NCBI GenBank assembly: GCA_036278715.1
Contig: DASUKN010000061.1
Location: 1 to 64,000, forward strand
Direction: 5' to 3'
DNA length: 64,000 bases
Origin: Udaeobacter sp025935755
GTDB taxonomy: Bacteria > Verrucomicrobiota > Verrucomicrobiia > Chthoniobacterales > UBA10450
How positions within the stretch are numbered: position 1 is the stretch's first letter; each line of letters begins with the position of its first letter. The position numbers and the translations under genes were made by a program. Below the pieces are notes generated by a model. It saw only the letters and a list, made by a program, of their open reading frames with translations. It was not told the origin of the DNA and made no database searches. This document shows positions 26,181 to 34,442 of the stretch, piece by piece.

Positions 26181-26350
26181 GCCTGCGCTATGGTATCAAA
26201 AACCGAGTTAATCTCAAGAACTCTGGCCTTCCGAGGCTTTATATAATTTCAAGGGCGACCCAGGTTGATACGGCGATCCGTTCTGTGGCGGACGTTTTTT
26301 TGGTTCAAACTCGCGATTGACTTACCTATTTTTCGCGCTAAACACCGGAA

Positions 26351-27301
26351 ATGTTTTTTTCCGTTCGACGTCCCCTCGGCGGTTTATTCGCATTGATCGT
26401 CGCGTTGATTCTCATACCGCTGTCAACGAACGCAGCACCGCACAACCATCAAAACGCGGGAAAAGAGCGCAAAAAATTTCCAAAATGTTGTGTCTGGCGC
26501 GTTACAAACGCCAGGGCGCCGTTCTATCTCGTGGGCTCGATTCACGCCTTGAGCAAAAAAGATTATCCGCTTCCGAAGCCGTATGACATTGCGCTGAAAA
26601 GCAGCGCGCGTTTCCTGTTCGAGTTCGATCCAACCCGGCACGAGGAATTTCAAAAGAAATTCGAAGCTGCGGCGAAATATCCAGCGGGACAAGACATTCG
26701 CTCAAAGATCAACCCGAAGTTGCTGGCGTGGCTGCGCAAAAACATGATTATGACCTTGCCCGACACTCACGAGGGTGAGCGGTTGGCAGGCTTCGACAGC
26801 CAGCTTTGTTACAAGCCCTGGTGGATCGCGCAGCATCTGGCTGCGCCGGCCTCGTACAGCAAGGCGTCGGCGTCGCACGGTTTGGATAATTATTTCGTGG
26901 ATCACGCCATGGAGTCGGGAAAAGAGATCGCCGGATTGGAGTCGGTTAATGAACACGTTGCAGTGATGGGTGGGTTATCCGACCAGGAGGGTGAGTTTCT
27001 GCTGCAAGACGCCCTGGCTCAGCCCGGCAACAGCGATACGGAATCCGGCAGGATGTACAAAGCGTGGCGGAAAGGCGATACCAACGCACTCTGGGCAGGT
27101 GACACGCCGCTGCGATCGAAGGCGCCAAGGATTGCGGCGCGTTTCGTTGATGATCGCAATGTAAAATGGGTTCCGCGAATCGAGAAGGAACTCAAAACCG
27201 GCAAGCCCACTGCTGTTGTAGCAGGCGCGCTTCATTTCTCCGGACCCAACAGCGTGATCGCGCTGTTGCAAAAACACGGATACGTCATCGAGCAGCTGTA
27301 A
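26351..27301 (+). CDS. TraB/GumN-family exported protein
   Basis: 316 residues with a signal peptide (about 1-28). The GumN/TraB fold is indicated by FYLVGSIHALSKKDYPLP (residues 58-75), FEFDPTRHEEF, GLDNYFVDHA, KEIAGLESVNEHV and the closing AVVAGALHFSGPNSVIALLQKHGY. The two histidine-containing GSIHA and GALHF motifs are the conserved metal-site candidates of the family, some members of which are proposed metalloproteases. Odd: a TTGACT/TAAACA pair with 16-bp spacing (26317, 26339) would start transcription right at the ATG, a leaderless mRNA; I treat that as unproven. Stand-alone gene. Confidence 0.8.
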   Translation: MFFSVRRPLGGLFALIVALILIPLSTNAAPHNHQNAGKERKKFPKCCVWRVTNARAPFYLVGSIHALSKKDYPLPKPYDIALKSSARFLFEFDPTRHEEFQKKFEAAAKYPAGQDIRSKINPKLLAWLRKNMIMTLPDTHEGERLAGFDSQLCYKPWWIAQHLAAPASYSKASASHGLDNYFVDHAMESGKEIAGLESVNEHVAVMGGLSDQEGEFLLQDALAQPGNSDTESGRMYKAWRKGDTNALWAGDTPLRSKAPRIAARFVDDRNVKWVPRIEKELKTGKPTAVVAGALHFSGPNSVIALLQKHGYVIEQL

Positions 27302-27501
27302 CGGCGCTCTATTGCACGGGTCTGCGTCCCGGCGCAGCCTCTTCCTTGCGGACTTTCGTCAAACGCGTGATCATCGGAGCTCAACGTGGCAACGGAAACA
27401 TTGTTCGCCGAGGCACGTGCACTGCCTCAGATTGACGCTGCCGCTTCAACGCAGACGCGTTTGGGGAGTCTAACCGCGTTACTTATGCCGTTTTCAAAGT
27501 T

Positions 27502-29553
27502 ATGAAGTCATTTATCACGATCTTTACCTCGATTGTTTGCTCCGTCGCCGCCGTTGCCGCGCCCCAGACACAAACCGACAAAAATCCGTCGCCGCTCGAC
27601 CCCGGCAACAGGGATTCATCGGTAAAGCCGGGCGACGACTTTTTCCTGTTTGCTAATGGCAACTGGATCAAGAAGACGGAGATCCCGCCGGAATATTCCC
27701 GATGGGGCGCGTTTAATCAGCTGATCGAACGCAACAACGACGCGTTGCACACCATTGCCGAAAAGGCCTCGCAAACGTCGGTTGATCCGAAGCTCGCTCC
27801 GGAGACACAGAAAGTCGGGGACTATTACGCGAGCGGGATGGACGAAAAGGCAATCGAAGCCGCGCGCACAACGCCGCTCGCGGAGGAGTTTCAGAAAATC
27901 GAGGCGATGAAAGATCAACACGATGTGTTGAAAGAAATCGCGCATCTGCACAGCATCGGCATCAACGCATTTTTCAGTTTTGGTTCGGGCCAGGATGCAA
28001 AAGACAGCAATCACGACATCGCCCAGGCGGTGCAAGGCGGCCTCGGGATGCCGGATCGCGATTATTACACAAAACAGGACCCCGACATGAAAGAGAAGCG
28101 CGAGAAGTACATCGCGCATGTGACGAAGATGCTGACGTTGTTAGGCCAATCGCCGGAGAAAGCCGCGGAAGAGGCAAAGAAGATCATGGCGCTGGAGACC
28201 AAGCTCGCTGAAGCATCGCGAACGCGGGTGGAGCTGCGCGATCCAATCAAGAACTACAACAAGATGCCGGTGCGCCAACTGCAGAGCCTTACGCCTGACT
28301 GGAATTGGAGCGATTACTTCAACTCGATAAACCTGCTCGAACCGGGCGACGTCAATGTGCATCAGCCGGAGTTTTTCAAAGCAGCAAACAATCTGTTCAA
28401 GTCCACGTCGCTCGATGACTGGAAGGCATACCTCCGCTGGAATCTGATCAGTGCGACCGCCCCCTATCTGTCCAAAGATTTCGTCGACGAGAGTTTTGAT
28501 TTTAACCAGCGCGTTTTGCGCGGCACCCAGCAGAACAAACCGCGCTGGAAACGAGTGGTCATTTCAGAGGATGGCGACATTGGGGATGCGCTCGGGAAAT
28601 TGTACGTCGGCTTTGATTTTCCGCCCGAGGCGAAAGAGCGCGCACTCGAACTCGTCAACAATTTGAAGGAGGCGCTGGCCGATCGAATCAAAACTCTTGA
28701 TTGGATGGACGAGCCGACGAAAAAAGAAGCGCTCAAAAAGCTGGCCGCGATGAACGTCAAAATCGGTTATCCCGATAAGTGGCTTGACTATTCATTGCTG
28801 CAGATCGACCGCGGCCCGTTCGTTATGAATACCCTGCGCGCAGAGAAGTTTGCAGCTGATCGCGACCTGCAAAAGATCGGGAAACCGGTCGATCGCACCG
28901 ATTGGGGAATGACCCCGCCCACTGTCAACGCCTATTACCAACCGACCATGAACGAAATCGTGTTCCCCGCCGGGATCTTGCAGCCTCCGTTCTTCTACGC
29001 GCAAGCGGACGACGCAGTGAATTATGGAGCGATCGGTGCAGTGATCGGGCATGAAATGACACACGGGTTCGATGATCAGGGACGGCAGTTCGATGCGGCC
29101 GGCAACCTGCGCGACTGGTGGTCCAAGAAATCTGCCGACGAATACAACAAACGGCGCAAGGCGGTCGTGGATCAATATTCCGCGTACGAGCCGCTGCCCG
29201 GCCAGCATGTGAATGGGGAGCTCACACAAGGCGAAAACATTGCTGACATCGGAGGGCTGAAGCTCGCTTACGCGGCGTTCCAGAAGGCGCTCGACAAAAA
29301 TCCGGAGCAACGCAACAAGCAGATCGATGGCCTTACACCAGAGCAACGCTTCTTTCTCTCCTTCGCAGACATCTGGCGATCGAAGATTCGCGACGAAGAT
29401 CAAAAGCTCCGACTCACCACCGATCCGCATTCGCCGGCACAATTTCGGGTGAACGGCCCGCTTGCGAACATGCCGGAATTTCAGAAGGCGTTCAACGTTC
29501 CTGACGGTTCCGCCATGGTTCGCTCCGCCGATAAGCGCGTAAACATCTGGTAG
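27502..29553 (+). CDS. M13-family zinc endopeptidase (neprilysin-like)
   Basis: 683 residues. Signal peptide at 1-20; the N-terminal M13 domain starts with VKPGDDFFLFANGNWIKKTEIP; the catalytic C-terminal part contains NAYYQPTMNEIVFPAGILQPPF, the zinc motif HEMTH (His517, Glu518, His521) and GENIADIGG with the third ligand (Glu578). M13 enzymes cut peptides of limited size; here periplasmic or secreted. The C-terminal IWRSK and VNGPLANMPEF blocks end close to NIW, where family members carry a CxxW; the cysteine is absent as usual for bacterial forms without the disulfide. Third exported peptidase in the window. Confidence 0.93.
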   Translation: MKSFITIFTSIVCSVAAVAAPQTQTDKNPSPLDPGNRDSSVKPGDDFFLFANGNWIKKTEIPPEYSRWGAFNQLIERNNDALHTIAEKASQTSVDPKLAPETQKVGDYYASGMDEKAIEAARTTPLAEEFQKIEAMKDQHDVLKEIAHLHSIGINAFFSFGSGQDAKDSNHDIAQAVQGGLGMPDRDYYTKQDPDMKEKREKYIAHVTKMLTLLGQSPEKAAEEAKKIMALETKLAEASRTRVELRDPIKNYNKMPVRQLQSLTPDWNWSDYFNSINLLEPGDVNVHQPEFFKAANNLFKSTSLDDWKAYLRWNLISATAPYLSKDFVDESFDFNQRVLRGTQQNKPRWKRVVISEDGDIGDALGKLYVGFDFPPEAKERALELVNNLKEALADRIKTLDWMDEPTKKEALKKLAAMNVKIGYPDKWLDYSLLQIDRGPFVMNTLRAEKFAADRDLQKIGKPVDRTDWGMTPPTVNAYYQPTMNEIVFPAGILQPPFFYAQADDAVNYGAIGAVIGHEMTHGFDDQGRQFDAAGNLRDWWSKKSADEYNKRRKAVVDQYSAYEPLPGQHVNGELTQGENIADIGGLKLAYAAFQKALDKNPEQRNKQIDGLTPEQRFFLSFADIWRSKIRDEDQKLRLTTDPHSPAQFRVNGPLANMPEFQKAFNVPDGSAMVRSADKRVNIW

Positions 29554-29615
29554 CTGTGGCGTAACACAGGGCATCCTGGCCTGCAATTCGGCGGGCGCCG
29601 ATCCTGGCTACAACA

Positions 29616-29631
29616 GCGCGCTTCAGCGCGC
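29616..29631. terminator. Short GC hairpin between convergent genes
   Basis: GCGCGC TTCA GCGCGC perfect stem, lying between the M13 gene and the GH1-like gene that converge on it. It lacks a T-run, so at best a weak bidirectional terminator. Confidence 0.4.
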
Positions 29632-29649
29632 GACCACGGGAGAATACTG

Positions 29650-30876
29650 CTACGATGATTCTGCGGTGCGACTCTCGTCGGTGCGCTTTTCCATCACGTG
29701 CGCGGCCCAATCCAGCGCGGAAACGTCGGTCTCACGCCGATCCACAAACGCTTCGCCGGCGAGAATCCCCTCGGCAAAACCTTGTTGGCGCGCCAACTCC
29801 ATCGCCAGCGGTTCGAAGACTTCGCGGTTGCCGCGATCATCTGCGTAATCGAACAACCCGTTGTGACAATGCCGGTCGTCGTCCCATCCGGGATGGTTCA
29901 CGATGGGATAAAGACAGACACCAAGAACGGGCACGCCGTTGGCAATTGCGGCGAACACTTCGTTACACAGATATCTTAACCAGGCTGGCCGCGTATCGTC
30001 TTCAATCCCCGTTTCAGCAATGAAGAGCGGTTTGCGATAGTGCTCGAAACTTTCCTGAAGCAATTGGCGAACGTGCCGGTACCGTGGATCGGAAGGGACA
30101 ATCATGGAGCCGCCTTCACCGGGATAGGTCCACTGATTGTGGATGTAATAATTCAGTCCGACCACATCAATCAACGCTTCGTTGCCGCCGAGCTCAGGCG
30201 ACTGCCGGCCGGCAATCATATCGTACGCTTCGAACTGGCTGCAGTGATATGCCTTGGCAGCCGCCACGTTTTCCGGCGTAGGATTTCTGGCCAGCACATT
30301 GATCATGGGATCGATGTGAAAGAACTTGACCGCCGGATTGATCTGCCGGATCGCGTTAATCCCTTCAACAGTCGCGCGCACCAGCTGCCGCTTCATTTCG
30401 TTCCCGCGATGTCGTGCGAACGGATTAAAAATGCCTCCCTCGCCGCCTGCCCATGAAAAAAATGAGATTTCGTTGATTGGACAAATTAACGGGACTTCAA
30501 TTTTCTCGCTGAGTTGCTCCGCCGCGGCCTGTGCGAACGCAGTGAAACGGGTAACGAACTCTGCGCTGAAAATGTCAATGTCGTCGGGCCATCCATAATG
30601 CCAAAGATCCCAGATCACCTCCATCCCGGTTTCGTGTGCCGCGTCGATGATCGTCCTGGCCGAAGAGAAATCGAAGCGCCGGGGGTGCGCTTCGATCAAA
30701 TGCCACCGTAGCCCCTCGCGCGCTGAAAAAATCCCGTGGCGCTGCAGTAATCTGAAGTCGCTTGCGGCGAATTGGTCGTGTCTCGTTGAGTGAACAAGAT
30801 CGAGACGTTTTCCGTTGCGCAGCCGATGGGTGGAACACTCAAACCCGCCAAGAAAAAAACTTTGAAAGCCTTGCAT
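29650..30876 (-). CDS. GH1-like (clan GH-A) beta-glycosidase
   Basis: 408 residues. A TIM-barrel glycosidase resembling shortened family 1 enzymes: GIFSAREGLRWHLIEAHP early, WDLWHYGWPDDIDIFSAEFV, PINEISFFSWAGGEGG with the presumed acid/base Glu of the NE pair, VVGLNYYIHNQWTYPG and the presumed nucleophile in FIAETGIEDD. No signal peptide, so cytoplasmic. The open frame can begin at a TTG (30915) overlapping the glf stop; I prefer the ATG at 30876. The 9-mer at 30882 lies in that leader. Last gene of the galactose cluster; substrate probably a galactoside or a glycolipid intermediate (inference). Confidence 0.78.
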   Translation of the reverse strand: MQGFQSFFLGGFECSTHRLRNGKRLDLVHSTRHDQFAASDFRLLQRHGIFSAREGLRWHLIEAHPRRFDFSSARTIIDAAHETGMEVIWDLWHYGWPDDIDIFSAEFVTRFTAFAQAAAEQLSEKIEVPLICPINEISFFSWAGGEGGIFNPFARHRGNEMKRQLVRATVEGINAIRQINPAVKFFHIDPMINVLARNPTPENVAAAKAYHCSQFEAYDMIAGRQSPELGGNEALIDVVGLNYYIHNQWTYPGEGGSMIVPSDPRYRHVRQLLQESFEHYRKPLFIAETGIEDDTRPAWLRYLCNEVFAAIANGVPVLGVCLYPIVNHPGWDDDRHCHNGLFDYADDRGNREVFEPLAMELARQQGFAEGILAGEAFVDRRETDVSALDWAAHVMEKRTDESRTAESS

Positions 30877-30911
30877 TTCCTTCGTTAGGCCAGCAGTCGC
30901 CGTGAGCCAGA

Positions 30912-32075
30912 TCAAACGCGCTGAAGGGAACGCGCCGGGTGATGCTCGCGGTTGGTGCTTTGATCGCGACGAAAATCTTCCTGGCTTAGCTTGCGATACG
31001 TGGTCAACGCCTGCCCGATCACTTGATCCATGTTGTAGTAGCGATATGTCGCCAGCCGGCCTACAAAGTGAACATTCTGCCGCTGTTGCGCCAGTTCCCG
31101 GTATTTCCCATAAATGGCCGCGTTCGCCGGCTGCGGAACAGGATAATACGGATCACCAGTCGTTTGCGGGAATTCGTACACGACGCTCGTGCGTGAATGA
31201 TTCTGGCCGGTCAGATGCTTGAACTCGGTCACGCGGGTGTAATCGAAGTCGTTAGGATAATTCACCACTGCCACGGGCTGATGCCATTCCTTGTTCAACG
31301 TTTCATGCTCGAATCGAAGTGAACGGTAAGGCAGCTTGCCGTAACGATATTCAAAAAACTCATCGACCGGTCCTGTGTAAATGAGCTTTTCGAAGCTCAC
31401 CTCTTTCCGCAGCTCGCGATAGTCGGCTCCCAGGGCCAGCGTGATGTTCTTGTGGTCGAGCATGTTTTCAAACAGGCGCGTGAATCCATGCTTCGGCATA
31501 AACTGAAAGCTGTCGGTGAAATAGCGATCGTCTCGATTTGTCCGAACCGGAATGCGCGCAGCAACCTGTGCATCGAGCTGCGATGGATCGACCCCCCACT
31601 GTTTGCGCGTGTAGTTTCGGAAAAATTTCTCGTACAAATCACGTCCTACCCGGCTGAGCACGACCTGTTCTGACGTGCGCGGAGAAGCGCAGGCAATCGC
31701 GCGGGCAGCCAGAAATTGTTCCACCTCATTTTCAGTGAGTTCGAGTCCGTATAGCCGGTTGATTGTGTCCAGGTTAATGGGAATCGGCAGCAGTTTCCCC
31801 TCTACACACGCAAGCACGCGATGTTCATATTCCCGCCAGGCAGTGAATCGCGACAGGTAATTGAATATGTCCCGCGAGTTGGTGTGAAAAATATGCGGTC
31901 CGTACTTGTGGACGAGAATCCCTGCGGCATCCGGATGATCGTAGGCGTTGCCGCCGACGTGATCGCGCCGGTCGCATAACAGCACGGATTTATTCGAGCC
32001 TGCCGCAAGCCGTTCGGCTAAAACGCTACCGGCGAATCCGGCGCCGACGATGAGATAATCAAACGAGTAATTCAC
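30912..32075 (-). CDS. glf: UDP-galactopyranose mutase
   Basis: 387 residues. Glf is a FAD enzyme that interconverts UDP-galactopyranose and UDP-galactofuranose. Visible features: dinucleotide-binding YLIVGAGFAGSVLAERLA (7-24), HVGGNAYDHPDAAGILVHKYGPHIFHTNS (39-67) with the conserved GPHIFHT, the active-site region KQWGVDPSQLDAQVAARIP, YTGPVDEFF and NYPNDFDYTRVTEFKHL. Length and order agree with bacterial Glf. It overlaps the glycosyltransferase gene by 4 bp (ATGA, 32072-32075), so it is part of the same coupled operon. Its presence predicts galactofuranose in a surface glycan. Confidence 0.95.
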   Translation of the reverse strand: MNYSFDYLIVGAGFAGSVLAERLAAGSNKSVLLCDRRDHVGGNAYDHPDAAGILVHKYGPHIFHTNSRDIFNYLSRFTAWREYEHRVLACVEGKLLPIPINLDTINRLYGLELTENEVEQFLAARAIACASPRTSEQVVLSRVGRDLYEKFFRNYTRKQWGVDPSQLDAQVAARIPVRTNRDDRYFTDSFQFMPKHGFTRLFENMLDHKNITLALGADYRELRKEVSFEKLIYTGPVDEFFEYRYGKLPYRSLRFEHETLNKEWHQPVAVVNYPNDFDYTRVTEFKHLTGQNHSRTSVVYEFPQTTGDPYYPVPQPANAAIYGKYRELAQQRQNVHFVGRLATYRYYNMDQVIGQALTTYRKLSQEDFRRDQSTNREHHPARSLQRV

Positions 32076-33223
32076 GCGGCGCTCATGTTCAGAGCGCGGC
32101 GGCTGCGAAGCGCTTCTTCAATGTGTTGTTCCAGACAGGCGACAATCGATTCCCAGGAATTTCGCCGCGCGAGCGCAAGTCCACGCTCAATTCTCCGCGA
32201 CTCCGGGTGTGCAGCCGCACGTTCGCAAGCGTTCGTGAACGCTGGAACGTTCTTCGCGATCATGATTACGTCACTGAATTGTGTGACGACGTCCTCGACT
32301 GGAGTAGAAACAATCGGACGCCCCGTCGCCATGTATTCGAGAGCTTTCGTCGGATTGATGAAGCGGGTCGCCTCATTCATGGCGAAAGGCATCAGGCAAA
32401 CATCAAAGCCTTTTGCGTAACGTGGCAATTCCGAGTAATCGCGCCCACCTAACCAATGCAAATTTTCACGGCGTGGAAATGATGCAGGATCCACTTTTGT
32501 GGAAGGACCTACCATGACTACGCTGCCCTTCGTAGAATTCGCCAGGTGCGCCAGCAGTTCGTAATCGATTCGCTCGTCGACTACTCCGATGTACCCGAAG
32601 ACCGGCCGCGGCAGACCTGTTATGTCATGCGGCACGTGCAGCTCCGGTTCGGATGCTCTTGCAAAATGTTGTGTGTCCACGCCGCAGCCGTAGCAAAAAC
32701 AATTCGCATTGAGGTCGCGTTTTGCCTGCCAGATCTTGGGCCCGCCGGCAAAGACAACATCGGCAACTGCTAGTAGTTCGCGTTCCCTGCGAATAAGTTC
32801 CGGCGGTGCGCCGCGAAAAAGTGACAGCTCATCCATGCAATCATAAATGATCAGTTCCTCGTCTAACTGACCGGCAAACGCGGTCACAGCCATCGGGTCG
32901 TAGAACCATTGCACGATTGAAGAAAAGCTTTGACCGAGCGGGCCGTTAAGAACCGATCGGACTACTCGCCGCCGTTCTTTATCAATCCAGGCGGTGTCGC
33001 TGCGACGGCCAGCCGGGAGAATAGTTTGCAACACGTTGATTTTTGGAAAGTCGTTCACTTCGCGCAAATCGAGGCGTGTATTCGCGAGGTCGTCCTGAAA
33101 ATCGGGAGTCTCGACAAAGAGCACTCTGTGCTTCCGGGAAAATCGCGAGATGAACTGCTGCGGGCGTTGCCACACCCAGTCCCATTTCAAATGCGAGTGG
33201 ACGACGATTGAGTACGCATCCAT
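32072..33223 (-). CDS. GT-B glycosyltransferase (GT1/GT4-like)
   Basis: 383 residues from the preferred ATG. IVVHSHLKWDWVWQRPQQFISRFSRKH is the standard beginning of a group of GT-B transferases found near glf. The middle has FGYIGVVDERIDYELLAHLA and the nucleotide-sugar side shows MPFAMNEATRFINPTKALEYMATGRPIVST with the E-x7-E-like pattern. The open frame continues 51 codons upstream into galK, but those residues (MPTAHIEMGNKRNSDF..) do not resemble the family. Alternative ATGs at 33277 and 33268 remain possible. It sits between galK and glf, so UDP-galactofuranose or UDP-galactose is the likely donor (inference). Confidence 0.82.
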   Translation of the reverse strand: MDAYSIVVHSHLKWDWVWQRPQQFISRFSRKHRVLFVETPDFQDDLANTRLDLREVNDFPKINVLQTILPAGRRSDTAWIDKERRRVVRSVLNGPLGQSFSSIVQWFYDPMAVTAFAGQLDEELIIYDCMDELSLFRGAPPELIRRERELLAVADVVFAGGPKIWQAKRDLNANCFCYGCGVDTQHFARASEPELHVPHDITGLPRPVFGYIGVVDERIDYELLAHLANSTKGSVVMVGPSTKVDPASFPRRENLHWLGGRDYSELPRYAKGFDVCLMPFAMNEATRFINPTKALEYMATGRPIVSTPVEDVVTQFSDVIMIAKNVPAFTNACERAAAHPESRRIERGLALARRNSWESIVACLEQHIEEALRSRRALNMSAA

Positions 33224-33356
33224 CTCGCCGGCCGTTTTTATTTTCACTGTTGTCCCGTTCCCTTTCATGCCTCGCATGAAAATCGGCAGTCGACATATTG
33301 CTGGTTGTGCGAAAAAAATCCCGATCCGAAAATCAGAATTTCTCTTATTGCCCATC

Positions 33357-34442
33357 TCAATGTGCGCCGTCGGCAATTTCGCAGACGAACACCTGCGGCT
33401 CCGTTCCGGTTTGCGCGGAGTAGGATTTTGCTAATTGCTGCGCGATCGCGGGCGCCTCGTTCGTTTCGCACAGTGTCACCGTCGCTCCGCCGAATCCCGC
33501 GCCTGTCAGGCGCGCACCAAGCACGCCCGGTAAACGCTGTGCGATCGAAACGAGTAGATCAAGCTCCGGTGTACTGTTCTCGAAATTCCGGCGCGAACTT
33601 TCGTGCGATTCGTTCATCAGTTTTCCGAAGCCGTGACCGTCACCTGCTTGCAACAATTGCACGGCCCGCCAAACGCGATCGTTCTCTTCGACCACGTGGC
33701 GTGCGCGCCGGCGCAACAAATCGGGAATGTTCGCGCGGTCGAGCTCTGCCGGTTTAAGATCGCGCAAGGCGGTTACACCGAAAGCAGCTGCTGCATTCTG
33801 CGTCTCAGTTCGACGCAAATTATATTCGCCACTGGCAAGCTCGCGTTGTCTGCCCGAGTCGGCGATGATCAGCCCCAGCGAAGAAGGAAACGGAATCGTG
33901 CGGATTTCTTCGGTACGGCAATCGAAGAAGACGGCGTGCTGCGCGCGACCGAAGAGCGAAATCACCTGGTCGAGCAAGCCGGATTGAACTCCGACGTAAC
34001 GGTGTTCCGCGCGCTGACACGCTTTTGCGATTTCGAGGCGCGTCAATTCGAACGGGAAAAGCTTCAACAGGAACAATGCGGTCGAGAGTTCAAGCGCTGC
34101 CGAGCTGGACAATCCGGATCCAATTGGCAGATCGCCCCGCACCCGGGCATGAAAGCCGCGAACGGGCACACCTAGTTGACGCAGTTCAGCAGCGACCCCG
34201 AGGATGTAATTCGCCCAACGATTTTCCTGCTGCGGTTGCAACTCTGTTGCCTGTATTTCGACGTCGCGAAACCCGGGAGAAATGAGGCGAATCGTTCGAT
34301 CGTTCATGTCGCCCGACACGCAAATCACGCGATTGATCGCTGCGCCGAGCACTACGCCCTGATTGTAATCGGTATGATTTCCAAGCAGTTCGACACGGCC
34401 CGGTGCACAGGCAGAAACTGCGTCACGCGTAGTCACACCCAC
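33357..34442 (-). CDS. galK: Galactokinase
   Basis: 361 residues starting with GTG. GHMP-kinase signatures are complete: APGRVELLGNHTDYNQGVVL (substrate-recognition motif 1, ~residues 14-33), LPIGSGLSSSAALELSTALF (ATP-binding motif 2, ~115-134) and RLTGAGFGGATVTLCETNE (motif 3, near 330). GalK phosphorylates galactose at C1. The GTG overlaps the stop of the upstream beta-galactosidase by one base (TAGTG), so freshly released galactose and its kinase are made together. galT and galE are not in the window, so how galactose-1-P becomes UDP-galactose is open. Confidence 0.92.
   Translation of the reverse strand: MGVTTRDAVSACAPGRVELLGNHTDYNQGVVLGAAINRVICVSGDMNDRTIRLISPGFRDVEIQATELQPQQENRWANYILGVAAELRQLGVPVRGFHARVRGDLPIGSGLSSSAALELSTALFLLKLFPFELTRLEIAKACQRAEHRYVGVQSGLLDQVISLFGRAQHAVFFDCRTEEIRTIPFPSSLGLIIADSGRQRELASGEYNLRRTETQNAAAAFGVTALRDLKPAELDRANIPDLLRRRARHVVEENDRVWRAVQLLQAGDGHGFGKLMNESHESSRRNFENSTPELDLLVSIAQRLPGVLGARLTGAGFGGATVTLCETNEAPAIAQQLAKSYSAQTGTEPQVFVCEIADGAH

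Noticed and set aside
26317..26344. Sigma-70-type promoter (TTGACT, 16 bp, TAAACA) for the TraB gene
   Set aside because: Would place the transcript start at the ATG itself; possible leaderless mRNA but too weak to list as a feature.
28792..29586. 264-codon minus-strand frame inside the M13 peptidase
   Set aside because: Antisense shadow; the M13 motifs on the plus strand are unambiguous.
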